Below, in pieces: positions 18,418-26,669 of a stretch of 64,000 nt of DNA (position 1 is the stretch's first letter; each line of letters opens with the position of its first letter). The notes beneath the pieces were generated by a model. The model made no database searches, was not told the origin of the DNA, and was given only the letters and a program-made list of their open reading frames with translations. The translations under genes and the position numbers were made by a program. Origin of the DNA: Nodosilinea nodulosa PCC 7104 (GTDB taxonomy: Bacteria > Cyanobacteriota > Cyanobacteriia > Phormidesmidales > Phormidesmidaceae); contig NZ_JH976538.1 in assembly GCF_000309385.1 (NCBI RefSeq), positions 251,332 to 315,331 on the forward strand, in the 5' to 3' direction.

Positions 18418-18691
18418 CGGCTTGACCCGCTGGGGTTTGAAAGATCCATTCCATGGGGTGGGTAGCGCCGGTGACCAACTCCAGACGGTTGACCGTGAGC
18501 TGCTGATTTACCAGGGCATAGACCAGTACCCCATCCCAAAACATCTCCAGGCGATCGGGGGCGCGTTCCGCCGTCCATTCCACATCGAGCTGCATTTCGT
18601 TGCCCTCCACATGCACGGCCTTTTGCCCATCGCACAAAATCACGATGGACTGGGGGCGATAGTCAGCGGGTAAGGGGGTCAGAGTCATCAT
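18389..18691 (-). CDS. Small hypothetical protein of the plasmid-like island
   Basis: 100 residues with no family recognised. The sequence (IVILCDGQKAVHVEGNEMQL, then APDRLEMFWDGVLVYALVNQ) predicts mainly beta strands. Its ATG overlaps the stop of the preceding gene by 4 bp (18688-18691), so the pair is co-translated. It probably belonged to the replication or helicase operon of the island. Confidence 0.65.
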   Translation of the reverse strand: MMTLTPLPADYRPQSIVILCDGQKAVHVEGNEMQLDVEWTAERAPDRLEMFWDGVLVYALVNQQLTVNRLELVTGATHPMEWIFQTPAGQADEPSPSHHV

Positions 18692-19284
18692 CGTTCAAGT
18701 CCTGCTGAGGTCGAGGTGGGAACACGGTCTGATTCTAGGCGCTGCACAAACCGCTGAAACCGCTGACAGTCTTCAGCTGTTACCACCGTGCGCTGAATTT
18801 TCCCCTGGGCGATTTCCAAAATGGTCTGGGGTTGAGGCGTCACCCGGCGGACGGTCAGTCGGTCAGCGGTCTGCTTTAGTTCATAGACTTTGCCGCGAAA
18901 CTGGGTATGGGGGCCTCGGGTCTGCCCGATCACCGACAAGATTTTTTGGGAAGCCTGGGCCACGTATTCTCCCCGCTGCTGCAACGCCTGATATTGGGCT
19001 AGATCTTGAGCCATCTCTTGCTGTAGGTTTGGCGCGAGGCCAAAACCGTTGCCATTGGCCTGTTTGGCTGAAAGGCCCAACTGCTTGATCTCTTCTAGGT
19101 GCAGTGGGTCGTGGCCTAAATCGCGGGCAGCGCGGTACCAGTCGCGTATGGTTTCTAATGCTGAGCGCGGCAACGGTTCGGGCGCAATCTCCAGCGCTGC
19201 ATCATCTGCTGCCGCTTGCCTCTGATGGGCTATTGCTGAAACCGTAGGGGTTGGTAATGGTTGTGTCGGAGGATCTACATTCAC
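18688..19284 (-). CDS. Hypothetical protein of the plasmid-like island
   Basis: 198 residues, not recognised. The first ~40 residues are Pro/Ala-rich and probably disordered. The middle is helical (ALETIRDWYRAARDLGHDPL, then LQQEMAQDLAQYQALQQRGE). The C-terminal third looks like beta strands (FRGKVYELKQTADRLTVRRV). It starts 26 bp after the helicase-like fragment and its stop overlaps the next start. Confidence 0.65.
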   Translation of the reverse strand: MNVDPPTQPLPTPTVSAIAHQRQAAADDAALEIAPEPLPRSALETIRDWYRAARDLGHDPLHLEEIKQLGLSAKQANGNGFGLAPNLQQEMAQDLAQYQALQQRGEYVAQASQKILSVIGQTRGPHTQFRGKVYELKQTADRLTVRRVTPQPQTILEIAQGKIQRTVVTAEDCQRFQRFVQRLESDRVPTSTSAGLER

Positions 19285-19310
19285 CTCTGATAGCGCAGTT
19301 GGTTGAGCTT

Positions 19311-21487
19311 CTACCGCCGATCCAGTCCAGGCTGGATCGGCGGTAGAAGCTCCCTATGTCCATTTTGATGCGCCCCGGTGAACTGGTCGAGGTCAAACAG
19401 GTTTTGTATCTGAAATTCAGGCTCCTTAGACGCTGGTGCTGGGATCTGGGATCGGGGAATCGGCTCAACAGGAGCTTGGGCTGGTTCTTCAATGGCTGTT
19501 GGTTCGTACGGATGATGGGGGTGGATGGCGATCGCCCCCTCCCCCTCCGCAATCACCACCTCCCCATGCTGGGCCAACCTGTCCAAATACTTGTGCAGAC
19601 TCCCCACCGGAAACCCCGCTACTCGTACCCGCCCAAGTTCCTTCACCCCAGACTCCGTGCTGGTGCCAATCATCTCCAGGTGCTCCATCAAGGGCCGAGC
19701 GCCCTCGAAAAACGCCTCATAGAACCGCTGATCCGGCGACTTCACCAGCACGATCGCGTCGGGGTACTGTTCTTTCACTTCCAAGTATTGCCGCATATCA
19801 CTCGGCATCTGCGATCGCTCATCCTCCGATTCCTGGGGGGTCACCATCTCCACTTCGGGTGCTGCCTGGGCCTGAAGCTGGACATGAGCAGCTTCAGCGA
19901 ACCCCTGCTGCACAATGTTTTTGGAAAAAATCTGGGCAAAAGCGCGGTCTGGCAGCCGCGACTCTCCACCCCGCAGACTCTGCACCGCCGTCTCCTTAAA
20001 CTCAATCCGCCCCTCGCCCTGCACCCGAAATACCATCTCCGAGTCGATGAACATATCGCTGTTCTGGGTCAGGTAGTGGGTCAAATACAGCTCATCGCCC
20101 TGCCGCTCCACCACCAGGGGAATGAACGGCTCATTCTCGATTCGGAGGTGAAAGTCTTGAGACGTCATTACGTCCTGCTCAATCCCCGCATTCCTCAAAA
20201 ACCGCAGAATCCGCTTTTCGAGCTGGCCCATCGGGGGCTGGTTGGGTACGGGTGGAGACACCGGAGTTTCGACCGCAGGCCTTTCTACTGTTGGCTCTGG
20301 CCTGGGTTGATTTGCATGCGCAACTGGCTGAGAAACAACCGGGGGTTTCACTACTTCCACCTCCACCTTCTCCAAGGTTGGCAGCGACACCCCCATCAAC
20401 TGTCGCGCTACTTCCTTAAACTCAAACGCCGCCAGCTTATAGTTCCGCTGGTGCATCACCACCCCCAGCACCCGCTCCAGCCGTTCTGGGGGGATGACCA
20501 CCTCCATGCGGTCAGCGACCGAATAAAAATCCGACCCCGCTGCCGCAATTAGTTCCTCATCCAAGTAGTACCGTCCACCCGACTCCTTCAATTTCGGCGC
20601 TTGTAGAATGAACCCCTCCCCCGCCTGCTGGGGCTTCAGCAGCAACAGCTCATCCAGCGTCTTCACCGTCCCCTGCCGGTTGGTCAAATCTGTCAGGAAC
20701 CGAAACACCTGCTGCGGCTCCTTGAAGGCCACCGGTTCCTTAGTCAGCTCCGACTCAATATCAAAGCCTTTGGGCATGATTAGCCCCTGGCACACTTCGC
20801 CCCGATAGTCGGTGTAATTCACCAGCTTGCCGTTGGAGTACTTCTCAAACGCCTTGATCAGGTTGCCGGTAAAGATCTGCCGGTTGATTCGCCCTGCCTC
20901 CTGCTGCATGTCGAACAGGGAATACACGCTATTGCCAAACCAGTCTTCGGTCTGAACTGTGGCATCGATCGCCCCTGCTCGCCCCGTGTTGAACTTCGAC
21001 AACGGCACCGTAATCTGTCGTGCTGAGTCTGCCACCAGAATCCTGAGCTTCCAACGGTTTGGTGCTGCCGGACTGCCGGATCGCTTTTTGGCATCGGCCC
21101 CAGCGACCACCCCATAGAGAATGGTCTTGCTGGCAGGCGTCACGAGTCGCAGTGGTGTTCCTGGGACGAACTGTTCTAACACCGTAGAGACATGTATGAG
21201 CTGCTGTTCGATGCGATCACTTAGCTTTTCAATCGCTTTACTGTCTTGCTTTTGGGCGATCGCCGCCTGCCGGTAGCGGTTTGTCTGCGCTTCCAACTCG
21301 GTAATTGTCGTCGCCACCTGTTGCCTGGCCAGCACAGACAGGGCATCTGGGGCGTGCGCATCCACCGCTGATACTTCAGCCAACCCCACCGACTCACGAA
21401 CTGCATTAATCGCCTGAAGCTGGGTCAGCGGCTTGCTCTCACTCTTAGCCTCCACCAACTCCAGATACACTGGCCCCGTGAACTCAC
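19311..21487 (-). pseudogene. C-terminal part of a large helicase-like (strawberry-notch type) protein
   Basis: About 720 residues remain open, called from a GTG at 21468-21470. The segment FTGNLIKAFEKYSNGKLVNY followed by VCQGLIMPKGFDIE resembles the region after the helicase core in large plasmid and phage strawberry-notch/DarB-like proteins; I am moderately sure. Upstream Walker motifs are absent. Without the IS at 21490-22433 the frame continues at least 20 codons to the right (GSTGTSEFTGPVYLEL spans the junction), so the GTG is not the native start. After that a duplicated small-ORF cassette begins, so the ATPase half is gone. Residues ~370-560 are Pro/Glu-rich linkers. Confidence 0.55.
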
Positions 21488-21489
21488 TA

Positions 21490-22433
21490 GGGCGTGTTTT
21501 AAAACTAAGCCCACATCATGATGGAGGCTAGAGTTAGCATGGCCAGGTAGTTTTCAGCCTTTTTCTCATAGCGAGTTGCGATGCGGCGGTACTGCTTCAA
21601 GTGATTGAAACACCGCTCAACTTGATTGCGCTGGCGGTATAGCGCCTTGTCAAAGGTACCGCGTCGCCGTTCATTGCGTTTGCGAGGAATGGTCACCCGA
21701 ATTCCCCGCCGTCGCAAATAGCGACGAATGGAGCCACTGCTGTAAGCTTTATCCCCACTGACCCGCTTGGGACGTAAGCGCGGTCGTCCCCCGTGAGGGC
21801 GTTTCACCGCGCCTTGCTCCATCAATGGTTCAAACACGACCGCCTCATGACGCTCACCGACGGTCAGCAGAAAGGTCATCGGTAAGCCGTTTCCCTCGCA
21901 GCGCAGATGTAGTTTGGTGCTAAAGCCCCCTTGGGACCGTCCTAAGGCCTCTCGGATTTGCACCTGTTGAACCGCAGAGAGGTCCGAATCGGGCTCTAGG
22001 TCCCCCTTTTTGCCCCAGCGGCATGCTGGTGGGCACGGATGACACTGCCATCGACAAAATGAATATCCCAATTGAGCTTGCCCTCGGCATCGGCCTTCGC
22101 TTGGAGGCCTGTGAGCACCTGTTGCCATAGGCCAATCTTGCGCCAGTGATAAAACCGCCCGGCAACGGTTGACCAAGCCCCATAGCGCTCCGGCAAGTCT
22201 CGCCATGGCGCACCCGTGCGCAAAATCCACAGGATGCCATTGATGATCAGGCGATGGTCTTTGGCTGGGCAGCCCGTGGGAGGTTTTTGCGGTGGCAGCA
22301 GGGGTTCAATCTGGTTCCATTGGTTTTCGCTCATTTCACCCCGACGAGGGGCGGGTTGAGGTGGAAGAATCATCGCAGTTCAAGAGTTTATTCGTACTAC
22401 TTCCATTCTGCCAAAGAGTTTTAAAACACGCCC
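21490..22433 (-). mobile_element. IS5-family insertion sequence, IS427-like group, complete
   Basis: A 944-bp element with perfect terminal inverted repeats GGGCGTGTTTTAAAACT at both ends, flanked by a TA duplication (21488-21489 and 22434-22435), as expected for IS427-type elements. Two overlapping transposase frames are joined by a slippery run. It sits inside the helicase-like gene. Confidence 0.88.
21505..22373 (-). CDS. IS427-type transposase made by programmed -1 frameshift
   Basis: orfA (21996-22373, 125 residues) starts MILPPQPAPRRGEMSENQW and carries the DUF4096-type domain and the first acidic site IHFVDGSVIRAHQH. orfB (21505-22230 open frame) carries SGDKAYSSGSIR (second Asp) and NQVERCFNHLKQYRRIATRY (Glu). 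At 22006-22012 the minus strand reads CAAAAAG before a run of G; slipping back one base changes AKRGT-stop into AKKGDLEP and gives a fusion of about 289 residues. Both frames are intact, so the enzyme is probably active. Confidence 0.85.
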
Positions 22434-22492
22434 TAGTTCCCGTAGAGCCAAAGATTCCTGAATCCTTAAAGATCCAGGAATCTAATTCACCA

Positions 22493-22777
22493 CTAACCCA
22501 GCTGCCGATACCGTAGCAGGTAGCTAAACACCTCCCCCTGCTCCGGGGTAATCAAAATTCCCGACTCCGGTATCGTAAACTGGCGGCTCCACTCCCGCTG
22601 CTCGGTATACCTCAGCAAATGCAGGTGGTTGATCGCCCCTCGCACCCCTTCCGGCGACCCAATCACCAGATGGCGCAACCGCTCTCGCCCCGGCTGACTC
22701 TCCGAATTTGCAAGCAACAGCGGGTTCGTCGCCTCGCCCCAACGGGCAAGCGCTACTAAATATGGCAAACACAACAT
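22493..22777 (-). CDS. Cyanobacterial small protein of the IGSPEGVRGAI family, copy 1
   Basis: 94 residues from ATG 22775-22777, chosen because a GGAGG lies 8 nt upstream; a TTG 15 bp further up overlaps that site. The conserved part is RERLRHLVIGSPEGVRGAIN, then LHLLRY, EWS and TPEQGEVFSYLLRYRQL. It is shared almost residue for residue with the copy at 41934-42215, while residues ~3-18 are unrelated. Similar short proteins are, as I recall, common in cyanobacteria and uncharacterised. No membrane segment or enzyme motif is seen. The upstream structured leader is conserved with the gene, so the two form one unit. Confidence 0.7.
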   Translation of the reverse strand: MLCLPYLVALARWGEATNPLLLANSESQPGRERLRHLVIGSPEGVRGAINHLHLLRYTEQREWSRQFTIPESGILITPEQGEVFSYLLRYRQLG

Positions 22778-23040
22778 TAGGGTTTCCTCCAAAGAAACGG
22801 ATGGGTAGGAAACCCAAAATTTGGCCGCTCCCAGACATAAGCGTATCGGAGCGGCCAGAGTAACATAATACTCAGCCTCCGAGACAGCCGTGTACTGCCG
22901 AAGGGGTCAGCCGCTGGTTGGTGTTGGTAGCACCTTCCAGTGGCGTTCGACCAAATTTTGGGAACCGAGCTACACGCAGGCAGCTCTAAATCAGAAATTT
23001 AGCCCATTGCGATCGCCTAAGCAAGTCAAAATTGCTACAA
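22778..23040 (-). promoter_or_regulatory. Conserved structured leader of the small-protein cassette, copy 1
   Basis: About 260 bp conserved with 42216-42481. In RNA (minus-strand) order: a conserved block (CGCCACTGGAAGGTG, CCAGCGGCTGACCCCTTCG), a 9-bp hairpin (GGCCGCTCC with GGAGCGGCC; 22823-22831 and 22848-22856), then a 9-bp hairpin (GGGTTTCCT with AGGAAACCC; 22780-22788 and 22807-22815) whose 3' arm contains part of the GGAGG ribosome site. Pairing is kept in copy 2 by paired changes. No known riboswitch class was matched. Confidence 0.7.
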
Positions 23041-23083
23041 AGCGCATCTCCGTCTTGAACCTTAACAATGCAGAGAGCCAAGC

Positions 23084-23165
23084 CGTAGGTTGGGTTAGCG
23101 CTAGCGTAACCCAACAAAACCGTTACTGGCGTTGGGTTACGCTTCGCTCAACGCCAACATACATG
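23084..23165. repeat. Dispersed repeat of the GTTGGGTTACGC type
   Basis: GGTTGGGTTAGCG, GCGTAACCCAAC and CGTTGGGTTACGC alternate in both directions and can fold back on themselves. This is a common intergenic repeat type in cyanobacteria. It lies between the leader of cassette copy 1 and the DUF2488 gene. The rest of the gap (23041-23228) shows no gene. Confidence 0.7.
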
Positions 23166-23228
23166 TGAACCTTTGTCAGTCAATCAGCTTCTCGGGAGTG
23201 ATGCGGCTATTAAGGCGTTTGATCAGGG

Positions 23229-23561
23229 TTAGGATGCAACCGCATCTAAAGAGGCCAGCGGGTCAGGAATCGTCTCAGAGGGGGCCTCAAACTCCCCGGT
23301 GCCCACGTACTCAAACCGCAGCTTGACCCAGGTAATAAACTGTTTGCTCGTCGACACCAGAGCTACCGAGGGCTGAGGGCAGCTGGCCTTGACATTGGCC
23401 AACTCCGGCGCGTCTAAAAAGGCTGGAGCTTTGACCAACCAAAAATCCACCGCCTGCTCCTGCTCCTGGTAGTAGCGGCGGCGTTCCTTGAGCACTTCTT
23501 CTAGGGGCTCTTCTTCGAGCAGAAATTTTTGGCTGGCGACGGCGTAGTAGTAGGTGGTCAT
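23229..23561 (-). CDS. MgPME-cyclase complex family protein (DUF2488)
   Basis: 110 residues from the ATG at 23559-23561, preceded by AAGGAGA; an upstream extension in frame is Pro/Ser repeat-derived and rejected. The sequence (MTTYYYAVASQKFLLEEEPL, ERRRYYQEQEQAVDFWLV) matches a family restricted to cyanobacteria and plastids. That family is linked by name to the Mg-protoporphyrin monomethylester cyclase step of chlorophyll synthesis; its biochemical role is unclear. It is not in an obvious operon. Confidence 0.85.
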   Translation of the reverse strand: MTTYYYAVASQKFLLEEEPLEEVLKERRRYYQEQEQAVDFWLVKAPAFLDAPELANVKASCPQPSVALVSTSKQFITWVKLRFEYVGTGEFEAPSETIPDPLASLDAVAS

Positions 23562-23599
23562 GGGGGGAATCTCCTTGGGTGTAAAAAGATGGGGAAGGT

Positions 23600-23660
23600 G
23601 GGGGAGTGATGGAGTGGGGGAGTGATGGAGTGGAGGAGTGATGGAGTAGGAGAGTGATGG
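23600..23660. repeat. 16-bp tandem repeat, about 3.8 copies
   Basis: The unit GGGGGAGTGATGGAGT runs 23600-23615, 23616-23631, 23632-23647 (one change) and partly to 23660. It lies between the DUF2488 start and the pdxJ stop. It resembles the GTGATGGAGT hairpin between the two efflux genes near 56350. Confidence 0.85.
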
Positions 23661-23697
23661 CCCAACACTCAATTACTCCATCACCCCATCACCCAGC

Positions 23698-24408
23698 TCA
23701 AATCAGCGCCTTCATCTCACGGACGGCGCGCTCTAGGCCCACCAAAACGGCGCGGCTGATGATGCTGTGGCCGATGTTGAGTTCTTCCATTCCGGCAATG
23801 CGGGCGACCGGAGTGGTGTTCCAGTAGGTGAGGCCGTGCCCAGCATTGACTCGCAGACCCAGCCCCAGGGCCTGGGCCGTGCCCTGGGCGAGAATGTCGA
23901 GTTCGATGGCGCGATCGCCCTCCGATTTGGCCTCGGCGTAGGGGCCAGTGTGCAGCTCAATGAACCGGGCGCTGACCTGGGCAGAGGCCTCAATTTGGTC
24001 AGTCGTGGCATCGATAAACAGGCTGACCGGAATGCCTGCCCCCTGGAGGGTGTTGACCACCGACTTCATTCGATCGAGTTGACCAGCTACATCCAGTCCG
24101 CCCTCGGTGGTGACCTCTTCGCGCCGCTCGGGTACCAGGGTGACATAGTCGGGCTGGATATCGAGGGCGATCGCCACCATTTCGTCGGTGGCGGCCATCT
24201 CCAAGTTCAGGTGGGTGCGCACGGTCTGCCGCAGCAGGCGCACATCCCGGTCTTGCATGTGGCGGCGGTCTTCGCGCAGGTGCACGGTAATGCCATCGGC
24301 CCCGGCTAGCTCGGCCAGCACCGCCGCTGCTACCGGGTCGGGTTCTACGGTGCGGCGGGCCTGGCGCAGGGTGGCAATGTGGTCAATGTTGACTCCCAGA
24401 GTAGGCAA
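23698..24408 (-). CDS. pdxJ: Pyridoxine 5'-phosphate synthase
   Basis: 236 residues, the normal length. PdxJ condenses 3-amino-2-oxopropyl phosphate with 1-deoxyxylulose 5-phosphate in de novo vitamin B6 synthesis. Signature segments are present: [15 protein letters not shown] at the N-terminus, [58 protein letters not shown] and VNAGHGL. It is a TIM-barrel protein of the cytoplasm. It lies downstream of the exopolysaccharide genes on the same strand with a 75-bp gap, so the link may be only positional. Confidence 0.97.
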   Translation of the reverse strand: MPTLGVNIDHIATLRQARRTVEPDPVAAAVLAELAGADGITVHLREDRRHMQDRDVRLLRQTVRTHLNLEMAATDEMVAIALDIQPDYVTLVPERREEVTTEGGLDVAGQLDRMKSVVNTLQGAGIPVSLFIDATTDQIEASAQVSARFIELHTGPYAEAKSEGDRAIELDILAQGTAQALGLGLRVNAGHGLTYWNTTPVARIAGMEELNIGHSIISRAVLVGLERAVREMKALI

Positions 24409-24483
24409 GCGATCGCTCCCAAACGACGACAGAATCTACGGCCTTCGATCCTATCCTATGGACCTGCCCTATGGCTCAGCCGC

Positions 24484-26658
24484 CTAAAAGTCGATGGAGC
24501 GAATCAGCGGCGGTGGAGCTGGCGCGGGGGCAGGCTCGGAGGGGCTGGGCGTTGCGGTACTGTCAGCGGCGTTGACGATCGCCCCCAGCACCGGCAGGTC
24601 CTCGTTTTCCAGGAGCTGCTCCAGCAGGGCCTCGAGCACTGCCTTATCGGTGATGCCGGGGCGGGTAATCAGCAGCAGGCCGTCGCTGGCCGCCCCCAGC
24701 AGCAGCGCGTCATTGCTGCGGGCCAGGGGTGGCGCGTCGATTAGCACTAGGTCAAAGCGGGCGCGGGCATCGACCAAAAACTGCCCCATCTCGCTCGATT
24801 CTAATATGGCCGCCGGGTGGGGCTGGGGGCCGGGGCTGGGGGCCAGGTAGAGGTTTTCGACCCAGGGGGCCAGCTGAATTGGCGACTGCTGGCGACCGGC
24901 ATAGTAGTGCAGCGGTTCAGCCATGGCCGCCGGGTCGAGTTTTACCCCCAGCCGATCGCCACAGGAGGGCTGGCGCAGGTCGGCCTCGATCACCAGGGTG
25001 CGGCGACCAGCCCGAGCGGCGGCAATGCCAAGGTTAAAGGCGCTGGTGGTTTTGCCCTCGCCGCCTCGACTGCTGACCACCAGCACCACCCGAGGGGCGA
25101 CTCCGGCCTCAGACAGACTGCCCACCCGCCGCAGGCTGCTGCGCAGACGCTCATAGATCTCCAGGTCTGGGGTCTGGGGCTGGTAGAGCATCGGCCAACC
25201 CTGAACCGAGGTGGCGGCCAGGGTTGGCACCTGCCCCAGCAGCGGCACATCCTGGTCAGTCAAAATACCCTCAATATCTTCGGCGGTGCGGGCGGTGCTG
25301 TCGAGCAGATCGAGCAGAAAGACGACGGCCCCGGCGGCGACGATTCCCAGCAGTGCGCCCACCGCCACCACCAGGATGGGGTTGGGCGGGGTCTCGGCCT
25401 GGATGGTGACGGTGGGCGGCTGGGCCACCGTCAGGCTGCTGACGGTTTCGGCCTCGGCGGCCTGGGCATCGATGCGCTTGGCCTGAATTTGGTCGTAGAG
25501 GGCCTGGTTGAGGGCGACCTGCTGGGCCAGGCGATCGCGCTCCAGCTGCTTGTTGGGCAGGCTTGAATACTGCTGTCTGAGCTGGCCGTCGGCCTGGTTA
25601 AGCGCCTGCTGCTGGCTGATGAGAGCGGCCCGCTGGGCGCTGAGGGAGACCAGCTGGTTGGCCAGGGCCGCCCGGGCCGGGTCGAGGGTGCTGTTTTGGC
25701 GCACCTCGCTGACGCTGGGCAGGGCCGCCAGACCTTGGCCACCCACCACCTCCTGGGCTCGTTCCGTTAGCAAAGCGTTGTAGGCGGCCAGGTTTTGGCG
25801 CAGCTCCTGCATGGTGGGGTGAGACTCCCGCAGGGTGGGCGACAGCAGCTTGAGCTGGGTCTCGGCCTCTAGAATCTGCGATCGCAGCTGGGCAATGATC
25901 GGGTCGGCGCTCAGGGCCGAAGCCGTCAACGCCTGCCCCGGCGACAGCCCCAGCTGCTGCTCCAGGCTTTGAATCTGTGAGTCTAGCCCGGCCAGGGCAA
26001 TCTGGTTTTGGCGCTGCTGCTGCTGCCCCCCGGAGATCGCCCCCAGCAGACTGCCATCGAGGGCGGCCTGAATGGCGGGGCCCTGGGTGCGATCGTAGGC
26101 CTCTAGGGCCTGCTCAGCGGTGCGCAGGTCGCCCTCCACCGCAGGCAGGCGCTCGTCTAGGGCGGTGATGATAGCCCGCAGTCGCGCCCGGTTAGTCACC
26201 CGGCTCAGTTCCACCATGGCCTCAAACATGAGGTTGAGGGTGAGCTGGGTCTGCTCCTCGCTGGGGCCGCGAAAGACCACCGTGACCCGCTGCACCTGGG
26301 GTTGCTCGCCCTCAACCCCCTCCAGCTTGATCGTGGTGCGATCGCGAATGGCCTCCGGCTCCATCGGCATGCCGCGCCGGGCCAGCTCCTGAGACACCTG
26401 CTGAAGCAGCACATCGGCCAGCAAAAACTGCTCTGAGATAATCCCCTGGCCCCGCTGCTGCACCTCCGTCCCGGTCGTGGTCAGGGCAACCACTGGCGCA
26501 TTTTGCACCAGCACCCCCTCCGCTCGATACTTGGGCGGGGTCGGGGGCTGCATCGCGACCACAGCCGAAATGCCCAAAATACCCAAAAACGTGGCCAGGC
26601 TAGGCCACTTGTAGCGGTCTAGGGCCAGCAGATAGCGCTTTATAACAGGAGAAACCAT
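24484..26658 (-). CDS. Wzc-like polysaccharide co-polymerase with BY-kinase-type ATPase
   Basis: 724 residues. A Wzz-type domain has one membrane helix near residue 30 and a second at ~440 (PILVVAVGALLGIVAAGAVV), with a long coiled-coil periplasmic part between. The C-terminal ATPase domain has Walker A VSSRGGEGKTTSAFNLG, Walker A' VIEADLRQPS and Walker B DLVLIDAPPL. Such proteins control export and chain length of capsular or extracellular polysaccharide. The C-terminal tail after the ATPase is Pro/Ala/Ser-rich and holds no tyrosine cluster, unlike classical BY-kinases, so autophosphorylation is doubtful. The Wza-like exporter gene lies 11 bp upstream. Confidence 0.88.
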   Translation of the reverse strand: MVSPVIKRYLLALDRYKWPSLATFLGILGISAVVAMQPPTPPKYRAEGVLVQNAPVVALTTTGTEVQQRGQGIISEQFLLADVLLQQVSQELARRGMPMEPEAIRDRTTIKLEGVEGEQPQVQRVTVVFRGPSEEQTQLTLNLMFEAMVELSRVTNRARLRAIITALDERLPAVEGDLRTAEQALEAYDRTQGPAIQAALDGSLLGAISGGQQQQRQNQIALAGLDSQIQSLEQQLGLSPGQALTASALSADPIIAQLRSQILEAETQLKLLSPTLRESHPTMQELRQNLAAYNALLTERAQEVVGGQGLAALPSVSEVRQNSTLDPARAALANQLVSLSAQRAALISQQQALNQADGQLRQQYSSLPNKQLERDRLAQQVALNQALYDQIQAKRIDAQAAEAETVSSLTVAQPPTVTIQAETPPNPILVVAVGALLGIVAAGAVVFLLDLLDSTARTAEDIEGILTDQDVPLLGQVPTLAATSVQGWPMLYQPQTPDLEIYERLRSSLRRVGSLSEAGVAPRVVLVVSSRGGEGKTTSAFNLGIAAARAGRRTLVIEADLRQPSCGDRLGVKLDPAAMAEPLHYYAGRQQSPIQLAPWVENLYLAPSPGPQPHPAAILESSEMGQFLVDARARFDLVLIDAPPLARSNDALLLGAASDGLLLITRPGITDKAVLEALLEQLLENEDLPVLGAIVNAADSTATPSPSEPAPAPAPPPLIRSIDF

Positions 26659-26669
26659 CGCCGTTTTCC

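Noticed and set aside
19356-20552. Plus-strand 398-residue ORF
   Set aside because: Exact antisense of the helicase-like fragment; composition (His/Leu/Arg-rich) is that of a shadow frame.
22778-23040. Leader read as a cobalamin, glutamine (downstream-peptide) or preQ1 riboswitch
   Set aside because: GCCACTGG hints at a cobalamin-type element, but the B12 box and the conserved cores of the other classes are absent.
22493-23040. Retron or diversity-generating element
   Set aside because: No reverse transcriptase gene or template repeat lies near either cassette copy.
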